A DNA stretch of 64,000 bases, taken from assembly GCA_900467185.1 (NCBI GenBank), contig UBPA01000003.1, forward strand, positions 310,001-374,000, read 5' to 3'. The stretch's first letter is position 1, and every line of letters begins with the position of its first letter. Positions 17,049 through 25,833 of the stretch are shown here, in pieces. The notes under the pieces are model-generated. The model was not told the DNA's origin and did not search any database. It saw nothing but the letters and a program-made list of their open reading frames with translations. This DNA comes from Hyphomicrobiales bacterium. Lineage in GTDB: Bacteria; Pseudomonadota; Alphaproteobacteria; Rhizobiales; Rhizobiaceae. The position numbers were made by a program, and so were the translations under genes.

Positions 17049-18356
17049 TCATTGGCCACCGACCAACCCACCACCTCGGTCTAAGCTGATGATTCTAGCC
17101 GGCGAGAACGTTTCTAGCTTCTTCAGTCCGGACACCATGCCTTTACCAAAGCTCGGCGTGCCGATGGCTCCCTTCAGCCAGCATTCCTTTTTGGGCTTAA
17201 TGTAAGTGAACGCCACGCAAAGCTCATCATCTATGCAGGCGAGTCGGCAATCTAGCGGTGTTGTCGCTGCTCGTTCGGGCCGACGTGAAAGATCTCCACC
17301 AGGCAGGTCAATGTCGTCGTAGAGAGCTGTCGTGGGGTCAATCGTTCCTAGCGTCAAAGCAGATGGATCTGACTCGGCCCCACTGAGGAAGCGACCGGAG
17401 AACGCGACGCTATTTCCATCGGCCCGGCCAGCGCTAGACTTGAGAAAGCAATTTGGTCCACGCTTGATCTTAGGGTTGGCATTGAACGTGAACGCCTTGC
17501 ACTCCCCGTCCATCGCGAGGCAGCTTTTCGCGCACTCGGCTGCATCGGGCATGCGGATCGATGAGATGTCGTCGCCGAAGAGATCAAGACCATTGTAGAC
17601 AACTATACGGTTCGGGCGGCGCGTAAACTCTTCCAATGGTGACAGCTTAGCCTGCTGGTTCGCTTCTGGCGCCAATGATGCGACAGCTGCCTCCGTCGAG
17701 ATTTCTGTGTTCGATACCTGGTCTTTTACGTTTGCTTCTGAGCTGGCAATAGACGTGAGCGCATCTTTTGCCGCGACTTGCGGCGCTGCTGAGCCAGCAG
17801 TTCGATTGAGCTTGTATTGCGCTACCTCTTCCTGACTGAAGACGTGCATGTCATCAGGCGGGGTCTTGAACATGATGTGCATCACGTCCATCGGAGTTTC
17901 GAACCGATTGAGCACCTCAATGATATCCGAGATCGCGAGCTGTGCGCCTACCAGATCGGGTGTGTCAGACGAGATCTGATGCACGCCGAGGGCGCCGTCG
18001 ACTTTCCGCTCATTGCCGGCGAGAAAGACAAAGGAGCATGCTGAGAAGCACTTGCTCTCCTTCGGGATGTAGGTCGCCAGCTTGCGCTCATGGATGTCGT
18101 CCGCGATCAGCAAGCCCATCTGAACGCTGCCGCCTGGGCTATTGAGAGTGACGAGCTTGGCGGTCGGCGCCGCTTGAAGTGCGCGCCGGAAGTTTAGGCC
18201 CGAGTTGACGTCGATGTCGCCATCAAGAACAATCACACCGGGATTGGTGTCGTCAACCGCGAAGGGGCCGAACCTCTTCTCTGCAGCCGCGACGCCGTTG
18301 ATGTAAATAAACGATAGCACAATGCCAGCGAGCGCAGCTCGAACTAGATAACGCAT
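17049..18356 (-). CDS. Exported ClpP-like protein with two PAN/Apple-type domains
   Basis: Predicted secreted or periplasmic protein of 435 residues. A Sec signal (MRYLVRAALAGIVLSFIYIN, VAAAEK) precedes a ClpP/crotonase-like domain at about residues 30-190: VIVLDGDIDVNSG, LVTLNSPGGSVQMGL and CFSACSFVFLAGNE, the place of the nucleophile Ser, with GVHQIS following. A linker leads to two cysteine-rich PAN-like repeats near 255-315 (PDAAECAKSCLAMDGECKAF) and 345-400 (LDCRLACIDDELCVAFTY). PAN domains bind protein or carbohydrate, so it may be a targeted periplasmic protease. It is monocistronic, with no visible tie to the defence genes. Confidence 0.75.
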   Translation of the reverse strand: MRYLVRAALAGIVLSFIYINGVAAAEKRFGPFAVDDTNPGVIVLDGDIDVNSGLNFRRALQAAPTAKLVTLNSPGGSVQMGLLIADDIHERKLATYIPKESKCFSACSFVFLAGNERKVDGALGVHQISSDTPDLVGAQLAISDIIEVLNRFETPMDVMHIMFKTPPDDMHVFSQEEVAQYKLNRTAGSAAPQVAAKDALTSIASSEANVKDQVSNTEISTEAAVASLAPEANQQAKLSPLEEFTRRPNRIVVYNGLDLFGDDISSIRMPDAAECAKSCLAMDGECKAFTFNANPKIKRGPNCFLKSSAGRADGNSVAFSGRFLSGAESDPSALTLGTIDPTTALYDDIDLPGGDLSRRPERAATTPLDCRLACIDDELCVAFTYIKPKKECWLKGAIGTPSFGKGMVSGLKKLETFSPARIISLDRGGGLVGGQ

Positions 18357-18537
18357 AAATCAGACCCTTAGCCGCAGCTATCAAACTACATCTGCTGTTC
18401 GAGAGCAAGGATCTCCCAGCGGCCGGCTGAGCCGCTTGCGGTTGCAGTTAACTGTTGCTGCTGGCAGTCCGGGAATCCTCCTTGGCCCCCTCAAAGGGGC
18501 ATCCTGCGCATCATCCCGATCACAAATGGAGATTGAG

Positions 18538-18837
18538 ATGGCAACGATCCGGAAACTCAGAGGACGCTGGCAAGCGCAGGTGCGCCGGCGTGGCATGAAG
18601 CCGCGCTGCAAGTCATTTGATATCAAGATCGACGCTGAAAAGTGGGCACGCGAGCTTAAGGCTCAGGTCGATCGGTTCGGTGCCGCGCCGGATACTCGCA
18701 TCCTTGAGAGCAAGACGCTCAGTGCGCTCCTGGAGCGCTACAAAACAGAAGTATCTCCCACTAGGCGCGGCTCAGTCCGGGAAATCCAGCGCATCGACAT
18801 GCTGAAGCGTCACGACATCGCGCACCGCACGCTGTGA
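18538..18837 (+). pseudogene. Truncated tyrosine integrase, cut by an IS3-family element
   Basis: ATG at 18538 begins MATIRKLRGRWQAQVRRRGM, then KSFDIKIDAEKWARELKAQ and [18 protein letters not shown]: the N-terminal SAM-like DNA-binding part of phage-type site-specific integrases. The reading frame ends at 18837, three bases inside the left inverted repeat of the IS element. The catalytic domain (R...HxR...Y) is missing and does not reappear to the right of the IS, so the rest was deleted. It marks an older integration event within the island. Confidence 0.72.
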
Positions 18838-18887
18838 ACCGCGCCGGGTTTGCCGGAGGCTCCAACTTCTGAGAAAGTGGAGCCACC

Positions 18888-19253
18888 ATGAGCAAGACAA
18901 CGAACAAGTTTTCACCTGAAGTCCGCAGCCGTGCCATCCGTATGGTGCTGGACCACGAAGCCGAGCACCCATCCCGCTGGGCTGCCGTTTCATCTATCGC
19001 CGCCAAGATTGGCTGCTCGCCAGCCACGCTGCACGAATGGGTCAAGAAGACCGAGGTCGATAGTGGCAAAAGAGCAGGCCTGCCGAGCGATGTCGCCGAG
19101 AAGATGACGGCTCTCGAGCGGGAGAACCGTGAGCTTCGTCAGGCCAACGAGATTTTGCGCAAAGCTTCGGCCTATTTCGCCATGGCCCCTTTCAGCCAAT
19201 GCAAGCATTCGCTTGTCGGGCAAGGGGAGCTCGACCGCCCCTTCAAGCGATGA
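18888..19253 (+). CDS. IS3-family transposase OrfA
   Basis: DNA-binding subunit of 121 residues. It has an N-terminal helix-turn-helix ([17 protein letters not shown], then [17 protein letters not shown]) and a leucine-zipper helix ([20 protein letters not shown]) of the IS3 type. Its 3' end overlaps orfB, so a -1 programmed frameshift would produce the OrfAB fusion that carries out transposition; I cannot point to a certain slippery site. Confidence 0.92.
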   Translation: MSKTTNKFSPEVRSRAIRMVLDHEAEHPSRWAAVSSIAAKIGCSPATLHEWVKKTEVDSGKRAGLPSDVAEKMTALERENRELRQANEILRKASAYFAMAPFSQCKHSLVGQGELDRPFKR

Positions 19254-20155
19254 TTTCGTTCATCGACGAACACCGTGGTGTGTTCGGGGTCGAGCCGATC
19301 TGCAGACTGCTGCCGATCGCCCCGTCAACCTACTACGAGAATGTCGCCAAACGTCTGGACGTGGATCGCCTGTCGATCCGCGCCCGCAGCGATATCGGCC
19401 TGAAGATCGAGATACGGCGTGTCTTCGAACAGAACTTCCGCGTCTATGGCGTTCGCAAGGTCTGGCGGCAATTGAAGCGTGAAGGCTTTGACGTCGCCCG
19501 CTGCAGTGTCGCCAGGCTTGTGAGGTCAATGAGCCTGCAGGGCATCATTCGGAGAAAGCCGATCTCCACGACGTTCTCGGACAAGACGGCTCCGAGCCCG
19601 CTTGACCGGGTGAACCGCCAGTTCAAAGCCCCAGCACCAAACAGGCTGTGGGTTTCAGATTTCACATATGTCGCCACCTGGCAGGGTTTCGTCTACGTGG
19701 CCTTTGTCATCGACGTCTTCGCTCGTCGCATCGTCGGCTGGCGGGCAAGCCGGACAGCACATGCGAGCTTCGTCCTCGATGCGCTGGAGCAGGCACTTCA
19801 TGATCGGCGTCCCGCTCATGGCAGCGGCCTCGTGCATCACTCGGATCGCGGCGTTCAATACGTGTCCATTCGGTATTCCGAGCGCTTGGCAGAAGCTGGC
19901 ATCGAGCCGTCTGTCGGAAGCGTCGGCGACAGTTACGACAACGCCCTCGCTGAGACGATCAACGGACTCTACAAGGCCGAAGTCATTCATCGGCGTGGAC
20001 CATGGCGCAGCTTCGAGGCGGTGGAATTCGCCACCTTGGAATGGGTCGATTGGTTCAATCATCGAAGGCTTCTCGAGCCTATCGGGAATATACCGCCAGC
20101 CGAAGCCGAGGACCGGTATTACGCCATGCTGGACGAACCAGCCATGGCCGCATAA
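19199..20155 (+). CDS. IS3-family transposase OrfB (DDE integrase)
   Basis: Catalytic part of the transposase. The rve integrase core is complete: first Asp in [10 protein letters not shown], second in HHSDRGVQY, Glu in [13 protein letters not shown], with the C-terminal [17 protein letters not shown] typical of the IS3 family. No internal stop or frameshift is seen, so the element may still be active. Expression is normally as a frameshift fusion with OrfA. Confidence 0.93.
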   Translation: MQAFACRARGARPPLQAMISFIDEHRGVFGVEPICRLLPIAPSTYYENVAKRLDVDRLSIRARSDIGLKIEIRRVFEQNFRVYGVRKVWRQLKREGFDVARCSVARLVRSMSLQGIIRRKPISTTFSDKTAPSPLDRVNRQFKAPAPNRLWVSDFTYVATWQGFVYVAFVIDVFARRIVGWRASRTAHASFVLDALEQALHDRRPAHGSGLVHHSDRGVQYVSIRYSERLAEAGIEPSVGSVGDSYDNALAETINGLYKAEVIHRRGPWRSFEAVEFATLEWVDWFNHRRLLEPIGNIPPAEAEDRYYAMLDEPAMAA

Positions 20156-20220
20156 CTTAAACGAAACGGCCTCCGGCAGACCCGGTGCGGTTCAGAGCCT
20201 CTACTGAATGAGTGTTTAGC

Positions 20221-21147
20221 GTGGCAACTTTTCTGCTGAAGTTGAATTGTGAACTCGACTTTCACGGTGCAGAACCTAGACCAAAAGAGGCATCCGATTG
20301 GGAGGGGCAAGCCGTCACTGCGCTCCCGCCCCGATCGCTTGGTGGTGGGCAGGGTGCTGAAGTGACGACGGGAGATACTTTAATTATCTGGACCCACGAG
20401 GCTGCTGAATGGGGAAAAGGCCTGGGACTGACAGCGACAGCGAAGGCCGGACACGTCGTGCACGATGAGGAGGATTCGACTCTGGAGATGCTCGATGTAA
20501 AGCTGCTTAGGCCTCATGTCCGGCTAGATCGTCAGGCGGGTGGACCAACGGGAAGCCAACTGCTTGATTATTTGAGGAGCCACAGACACAGTCGGACTAT
20601 TGAGGTGAATGACTTTCAGGCGTCCGAGTTTTGGGCGGCGCTCAGTGAGCTTGAACTTAAAAGACAAGAGCTGATCGCATCGTATTCTTTGACCGTTAAG
20701 ACGAATGAACAGAAGGCTCTTGAGGCTGATCACCGGGAGATCGCGGAAGGATTCGAAAGACGCTTTGCGAGTATCGAGACAAGGCCAGGGCAGGCCGCCT
20801 TTAAAGAATGCATGATGCACCTGTATGGCGGTCGGTGCGCCATCAGCCGGGTCTCAGTCTCCGCAGTCCTCCAGGCAGCACATATAGTCCCGTTCTCGAA
20901 GGCGATTGAATATCGCAACGACCCCACTAATGGCCTCCTTCTGCGCTCCGACCTTCACGTGCTTTTTGATCGAGCACTGATAACAATCCATCCTAAGACT
21001 GATGAGGTCGTTGTTGCGGATGCTCTAATTGGCAGCTTATATGAGAAACTCTCGGGCCTCGTGGTCAAGCACCATGCCAAACACGAATTCCTTGCTCGGC
21101 ACTACGAGGAGTTTCTAGCGCGCCGTGATAAATTGGCCATACGCTGA
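20221..21147 (+). CDS. HNH endonuclease (HNH_2 type), second restriction-like nuclease
   Basis: Protein of 308 residues. The C-terminal HNH_2 domain is clear: GQAAFKECMMHLYGGRCAI, AAHIVPFSKA, DPTNGLLLRSDLHVLFD and FDRALITI, with paired catalytic His. The N-terminal ~100 residues include DTLIIWTHEAAEWGKGLG and LEMLDVKLL, similar to EVE/PUA-like readers of modified bases, suggesting modification-dependent restriction; that part is inferred. GTG 20221 (VATFLLKLN) was chosen; GTG 20212 is also possible. The start lies only 26 bases right of the IS inverted repeat, so the native promoter was probably lost. Confidence 0.78.
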   Translation: MATFLLKLNCELDFHGAEPRPKEASDWEGQAVTALPPRSLGGGQGAEVTTGDTLIIWTHEAAEWGKGLGLTATAKAGHVVHDEEDSTLEMLDVKLLRPHVRLDRQAGGPTGSQLLDYLRSHRHSRTIEVNDFQASEFWAALSELELKRQELIASYSLTVKTNEQKALEADHREIAEGFERRFASIETRPGQAAFKECMMHLYGGRCAISRVSVSAVLQAAHIVPFSKAIEYRNDPTNGLLLRSDLHVLFDRALITIHPKTDEVVVADALIGSLYEKLSGLVVKHHAKHEFLARHYEEFLARRDKLAIR

Positions 21148-21559
21148 GGAACTTAGGGTTGCTCGAATAGTCCTTGGCTGCCCTAAAGACGGACCTACAC
21201 CTCCCGGTTCAAAAGATGCACTCTCTCTGCGCGAGCCTTGCTCTGGCATGGCTAGCGATCCGGAGCCGTTCCCGAGGCCTCGACTGAATTGTCCCTCGGG
21301 TTTTCGGATACGACTATCGCATCTGCTCCGGAGGAATAGGGCTTATAGGTAAGCGGCTGCAGAGCTCCTCTCACTTTCGGAGGAGAGAGCTACGGGTTCA
21401 CGCGGTCATCTCGGAACGAGAGTGACTGACATTCTTCGTCAGCTTCTCAGTGCTGCTGGTGGACTGCGTCAGTGTCCGCATGTTTCGCTTGCTAGTAATG
21501 CGATGCGGCCCCTACAAATAAATTTGTAGCTGTATACGATACTCTTGAGAGGTATTTCG
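21148..21559. other. Intergenic region before the DUF4268 gene
   Basis: About 410 bases with no supported gene. The notable element is the palindrome CTACAAAT-AA-ATTTGTAG at 21512-21529, about 30 bases before the next start codon, a plausible operator overlapping the promoter. Confidence 0.4.
21512..21529. promoter_or_regulatory. Perfect 8-bp inverted repeat before the DUF4268 gene
   Basis: CTACAAAT and ATTTGTAG separated by AA, centred 39 bases before ATG 21560, in an AT-rich spot of an otherwise GC-rich region. Position and symmetry suggest a repressor site; no regulator is assigned. Confidence 0.4.
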
Positions 21560-22678
21560 ATGTTCCGAGTCGATCGCTCCAGTAACCGAATATCGCGCCT
21601 CAGCCGCAAGCGCTTTGGCGACCTTGCACTACGCGAGCGCGATCACCTGCAAGAGTGGCTCGTTCACCAGCCAGACGCTCTGGGCGAGGATCTCTTGATC
21701 CTGCAGAAGGAGTTCGATGGTTTCGACGAAACACGTGAGCGGCTCGACCTTTTAGCACTCGATAAGTCTGGAAATCTCGTCGTAATCGAGAACAAGCTCG
21801 ATGACTCCGGGCGTGACGTTACTTGGCAGGCAATCAAATATACAGCCTACGTCTCAACCCTGAAGAAGATGCAGGTCATCGACATCTTCCAGCAATACCT
21901 CGACCGCCACTGTGGAGGCGGCAGCGCGTCCGAGCTGATCTGCGAATTTCTAGCAGTCGAAACAATGGAGGAGGCTGTCCTGAATCCTGGAAGCGGTCAA
22001 CGCATCATGTTTGTCGCTGCCAGCTTCCGCCGCGAGGTGACGGCGACAGCACTGTGGCTGATCGGCCGAGGTATCGCTGTTCAATGTTTCCGCATAACCC
22101 CATTCGGATTCGGAGAAGAACTTTTTCTTGATCTGCAGCAGATCATTCCGCCGCCCGAAGCTGCTTCATACATGGTTGGGATAGCTTCGAAGGAAGTGGA
22201 GGAGACAACAACTTTCGCCACCCAGACACGACGTCATGATATCCGACTGCGATACTGGGCCATAGCGTTACAAAAGATGCAGGAGGCCAACATCTCGCTT
22301 TTCAGCAACAGCAGTCCAAGCCGCCAAAATTGGATCGTCGCAGGCTCCGGCGTGCGCGATTGTCCTTTTGCACTGGCTTTCACACAGTCTGAAGCACGTG
22401 TCGAGGTGAACCTCAACCGGAAAACGGAGGACGAAAACAAGCGACTTTTTGATGCTCTTTTTGCTCAGAAGGCTGAAATTGAAGAAGCGTTCGGAGCTCC
22501 ACTGGAGTGGCGCCGCAACGTCGGTCAGCTAAAGTCCATTATTGCGGCGTGCCATCCATTTAATGGATTCGATGAAGGTGAATGGGGTTCCATGGCTGAA
22601 TGGATGGTCGACGGCATACGACGCCTAGAGCCAGCGTTCAAAGAGCGCTTAACCAGTGTTTCGCGTCAGCCGAGATGA
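21560..22678 (+). CDS. DUF4268 protein with NucS-like nuclease domain
   Basis: Protein of 372 residues. The N-terminal half has a PD-(D/E)XK-type core: ETRERLDLLALDKSGN and LVVIENKLDDSGRDVTW give Asp and ExK, followed by QAIKYTAYVSTLKK and MFVAASFRREVTATALWL as in NucS-like nucleases. The C-terminal half (about 225-370) fits DUF4268: RLRYWAIALQKMQ, NWIVAGSGVRDCPFALAFT and EVNLNRKTEDENKRLFD. ATG 21560 has GAGAGG upstream. These proteins are scattered among restriction and defence islands; it probably acts on DNA, but the target is unknown. It lies 280 bases before the SNF2 gene and could belong to that cluster. Confidence 0.75.
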   Translation: MFRVDRSSNRISRLSRKRFGDLALRERDHLQEWLVHQPDALGEDLLILQKEFDGFDETRERLDLLALDKSGNLVVIENKLDDSGRDVTWQAIKYTAYVSTLKKMQVIDIFQQYLDRHCGGGSASELICEFLAVETMEEAVLNPGSGQRIMFVAASFRREVTATALWLIGRGIAVQCFRITPFGFGEELFLDLQQIIPPPEAASYMVGIASKEVEETTTFATQTRRHDIRLRYWAIALQKMQEANISLFSNSSPSRQNWIVAGSGVRDCPFALAFTQSEARVEVNLNRKTEDENKRLFDALFAQKAEIEEAFGAPLEWRRNVGQLKSIIAACHPFNGFDEGEWGSMAEWMVDGIRRLEPAFKERLTSVSRQPR

Positions 22679-22877
22679 GGAGATGGTAGGGCGGAAAGCC
22701 GATCGAGTCAGCATTCCGCTAGCGCTGATGGATCTCGACGACCTCGTGAAGAGCCTCCTTGAGTAATATGAGAAATTGGACATCGAAACGCAGCAGCTCG
22801 TGCCGTTGAAACGGATCTAAGTGCCTGCTTGGGCTTAAGGCAACTCGTTTAGTTACTGTTGGGAGCAGTGCATAGGT

Positions 22878-22893
22878 GCAAGGAGGTCCTTGC
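22878..22893. promoter_or_regulatory. Palindrome in the upstream region of the SNF2 cassette
   Basis: GCAAGGA-GG-TCCTTGC, a perfect 7-bp inverted repeat, lies 66 bases before the SNF2 start codon in the 281-base gap that must carry the cassette promoter. AAGCGAAT is repeated directly downstream (22896-22903 and about 22919-22926). Candidate operator; the regulator is unknown. Confidence 0.4.
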
Positions 22894-22959
22894 GTAAGCG
22901 AATAACATCAATACTAATAAGCGAATCTATGCATGACGCTGATCTGGAGTTGTTGACGC

Positions 22960-25830
22960 ATGACGAGTGGAACACCGCTGTATCAACCTATCCAAGGTCA
23001 CTATTTCGCCAACTCCCTCCTGCTTGAGAGCCTAGACGAGGCAGCTTTCACCCGCTCTCTAAGTGCCGCCCGCGTCGACATGAATCCCCACCAGGTGGAG
23101 GCGTCGCTTTTCGCCCTCAAGTCGCCACTCAATAAGGGCGTTTTGCTCGCCGATGAGGTCGGGCTAGGGAAGACTATCGAGGCCGGCCTCGTGATGGCGC
23201 AGAAGTGGGCCGAGCAGAAGCGCAAAATTCTGCTGATCGTGCCGGCTTCCTTGCGCAAGCAATGGGAACAGGAGCTGATCGAGAAATTTGGTTTGAAGAG
23301 CACCATCATGGAAGCGGGCAAACATCGCGAGATGAAGAAGTCCGGCGTCCGTGATCCCTTCGACAAGGTCAGCGGCGTAGTCATATCGTCCTACGAATTC
23401 GCGGCTCGACAGAAGGATGAATTGCACCGAACGAAGTGGGATCTGGTCGTCTTCGATGAAGCTCATCGCCTCCGAAGCGTTTACAAGAAGAACGGCTCCC
23501 AGCGGGCGAAGGATCTCAGACGGGCGCTGGCCGATCCCTTCAAGGTGCTCCTTACAGCTACGCCGTTGCAGAACTCGCTTCTTGAGCTGTTCGGGATCGT
23601 CTCCATCATCGATGAAACCCACTTTGGCGGCGAGGCTGCGTTCAAACGCCAGTATATGGGTGCCGGTGCCAGCCGCGCGTCCGCGGAGGCGTTGAAAGAG
23701 AGACTTAAACTCATCTGCCACCGAACTCTGCGTCGTCAGGTCCAGGAAGCTGGACACATCAACTTCACGAAGCGCAATGCGACGGTCTTTAACTTTGATC
23801 CCCCAGATATCGAAGTGAAGCTTTACGATTCGATTTCGAGCTTTCTGCAACAGAAAGGCACCGTTTCCTATGGTGATCGCGCGAACCAGCTCGTCATCCT
23901 ACAGATCCGCAAGATCCTTGGCTCTTCAACCTTCGCGGTCATCAAGTATCTCGAGACTTTGATCGATCGCCTAGAGAAAAAACAAACCACCATCGACACG
24001 TCTATCACTGATGACATCGAACTGATTGACGAGATTGGGGAGGAGATGACTGATCAGGAGGTAGATGAAGAAGCGCTGTCGGAAGACCCTATTGATCCCG
24101 AGAAGCTGGCAGCCGAGCTTGATGAACTCAACGGCTTCCTGAAGCTGGCGCGATCCATTGGCGCGAATGCGAAAGGCGAGAAGCTCGTCGATCGCCTGCC
24201 GGACGTGCTGGATGCGATCAAAAGCAAAGGCGGCGCACGGAAAGCGGTCATCTTCACGGAAAGTGTTCGCACGCAGACCTATCTTTCAGCTCTCCTCTCC
24301 AACAGGGGCTATGCCGGCGAGATCGTCCTGCTGAACGGGTCGAACAACGATCCATCAAGTCACCAGATTTATAAGGAATGGAAAGAGCGCCACGCCGGAA
24401 GTGACCGTGTCTCTGGCTCCAAGACCGCCGACATGAAAGCCGCGATCGTGGATGCGTTCAAGGGAGATGACAAGACGATCCTGATTGCGACGGAGAGTGG
24501 CGCGGAGGGCATCAACCTGCAGTTCTGCTCCCTAGTAATCAATTTTGACCTGCCCTGGAACCCGCAGCGCGTCGAGCAGCGCATTGGTCGTTGTCACCGA
24601 TATGGTCAAAAGATCGACGTTACCGTCGTCAATATGTTGAACCTGAAGAATCATGCCGAGAAGCGCATTTACGAGCTGCTGGCACTGAAGTTCAAGTTGT
24701 TCGAGGGTGTCTTTGGCTCAAGCGACGAGGTGCTTGGAACGATCGAGCTTGGCGTGGACTTTGAAAAACGCGTGCTCGACATCATTCAAAAATCCCGCTC
24801 ACCAGAAGAGATTGAGGCGAGTTTCGACGCGCTGAAGGAAGAGCTGCAGGAGACGATCTCTGCTGAAGTCGAGGCTGCCCGTGCCAAGGTCCTGGAGCAA
24901 TTCGACACGGATGTCGTCTCTCGCCTGAACACCCGTAAGACCAGCCTTGCTCATGCCCTTGATGATTTCTCTCGTCGCCTGTTGATGATGGCCCGCGCCG
25001 AGTTTCCGGATGCGGAGTTTAATGTTGGCGGGTCCCATGCCTTCCGGCAGGGAGACCATGTCTATACGCCTCATTGGCAGGAGGCCGAAGAGAAGGATTG
25101 GCAGTTCTTCCGGCTCACCGATGAGAACCTGGCCCTGGAGGCAGCCAAGCGAGCCTCAGAGCGTGATTACAGTAGCGAGGCAAGCTCCCTACGTTTCAAT
25201 CCTGCAGCCTTTCCCTTTGATGGACAGCTCGCGAACGTCTCTGCGCTGCGGGGCAAGAGTGGCTTCCTGCGCGTTGCAAAGGCAGCTGTCCGGACAGAAC
25301 AAAAGGTCCGGGAGGATCTTCTTGTCTCGTGCATCACCCATGACGGATCCCACATTGACGTCGAAACCGCAAAGCGATTGCTGATGGCCCCGGCGATCGA
25401 CGATGGTGTTGTGGCTATCCCGAGTGGCCTCGGGCCGCTGGACAAGATCGAAAGCCAGCTCTTTTCCAACTTCGCCGAGACGGTCAAGAAGCAGAATTTC
25501 CAGTGGCTCGAGGAAGAAGAGCAGCGCCTGGACAACTATGCGCGAGACATCGAGGTCGAAGTCGATGCCCAGATCGACGAAATTGAAGAGATTGCCAAAC
25601 AGCTTCGCCGTGATCGGCGGTCGCCCGATCTGTCGATGGAAGAAAAGCTGGCGCTCGGTCGGAAGATCAAGTCCGTAGAGGGAGAGATCGACGATCTGAA
25701 ATTCTCAAAGCATGAACGCCGCAAGCAAATTCGCAAACAGGTCAATGACATGCTCGATGAGTTCGCAGCGGCACTCGACCGTAAGCCCGAGCTGTCTCCT
25801 TTGTTCACAATTCGCTGGTCCGTCGAGTAG
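22960..25830 (+). CDS. SNF2-family helicase/ATPase (RapA-like), first gene of the defence cassette
   Basis: Protein of 956 residues. The SNF2 ATPase motifs are present: Q-like region MNPHQVEASLFAL, Walker A EVGLGKT (about 66-72), DEAH at 166-169 in VVFDEAHRLRS, LTATPLQNS, and in the C-terminal lobe ATESGAEGINLQFC, FDLPWNPQRVEQRIGRCHRYGQ. A long acidic insert (IELIDEIGEEMTDQEVDEE) separates the lobes, and the last ~250 residues are charged coiled coil. This layout resembles RapA-like bacterial SNF2 proteins, which act on RNA polymerase or on DNA. The stop codon is 3 bases from the next start, so the two are one operon. It is probably the motor of the cassette. Confidence 0.9.
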   Translation: MTSGTPLYQPIQGHYFANSLLLESLDEAAFTRSLSAARVDMNPHQVEASLFALKSPLNKGVLLADEVGLGKTIEAGLVMAQKWAEQKRKILLIVPASLRKQWEQELIEKFGLKSTIMEAGKHREMKKSGVRDPFDKVSGVVISSYEFAARQKDELHRTKWDLVVFDEAHRLRSVYKKNGSQRAKDLRRALADPFKVLLTATPLQNSLLELFGIVSIIDETHFGGEAAFKRQYMGAGASRASAEALKERLKLICHRTLRRQVQEAGHINFTKRNATVFNFDPPDIEVKLYDSISSFLQQKGTVSYGDRANQLVILQIRKILGSSTFAVIKYLETLIDRLEKKQTTIDTSITDDIELIDEIGEEMTDQEVDEEALSEDPIDPEKLAAELDELNGFLKLARSIGANAKGEKLVDRLPDVLDAIKSKGGARKAVIFTESVRTQTYLSALLSNRGYAGEIVLLNGSNNDPSSHQIYKEWKERHAGSDRVSGSKTADMKAAIVDAFKGDDKTILIATESGAEGINLQFCSLVINFDLPWNPQRVEQRIGRCHRYGQKIDVTVVNMLNLKNHAEKRIYELLALKFKLFEGVFGSSDEVLGTIELGVDFEKRVLDIIQKSRSPEEIEASFDALKEELQETISAEVEAARAKVLEQFDTDVVSRLNTRKTSLAHALDDFSRRLLMMARAEFPDAEFNVGGSHAFRQGDHVYTPHWQEAEEKDWQFFRLTDENLALEAAKRASERDYSSEASSLRFNPAAFPFDGQLANVSALRGKSGFLRVAKAAVRTEQKVREDLLVSCITHDGSHIDVETAKRLLMAPAIDDGVVAIPSGLGPLDKIESQLFSNFAETVKKQNFQWLEEEEQRLDNYARDIEVEVDAQIDEIEEIAKQLRRDRRSPDLSMEEKLALGRKIKSVEGEIDDLKFSKHERRKQIRKQVNDMLDEFAAALDRKPELSPLFTIRWSVE

Positions 25831-25833
25831 ATA

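Larger units (their letters stand above)
18835..20194 (+). mobile_element. IS3-family insertion sequence (IS51-like), 1360 bp
   Basis: Terminal inverted repeats of 26 bp: TGAACCGCGCCGGG... (18835-18860) and its near-inverse ending ...GGTGCGGTTCA (20169-20194), with 2 mismatches. Inside are orfA and orfB in overlapping frames with the DDE motif. The bases flanking both ends do not match (CTG on the left, GAG on the right), so there is no target duplication; together with the truncated integrase on the left this points to a deletion adjacent to the IS. Confidence 0.9.

Noticed and set aside
21360-21396. Terminator-like hairpin before the DUF4268 gene
   Set aside because: The arms (AGCTCCTCTC and GGAGGAGAGAGCT) pair only with bulges and there is no T-run.
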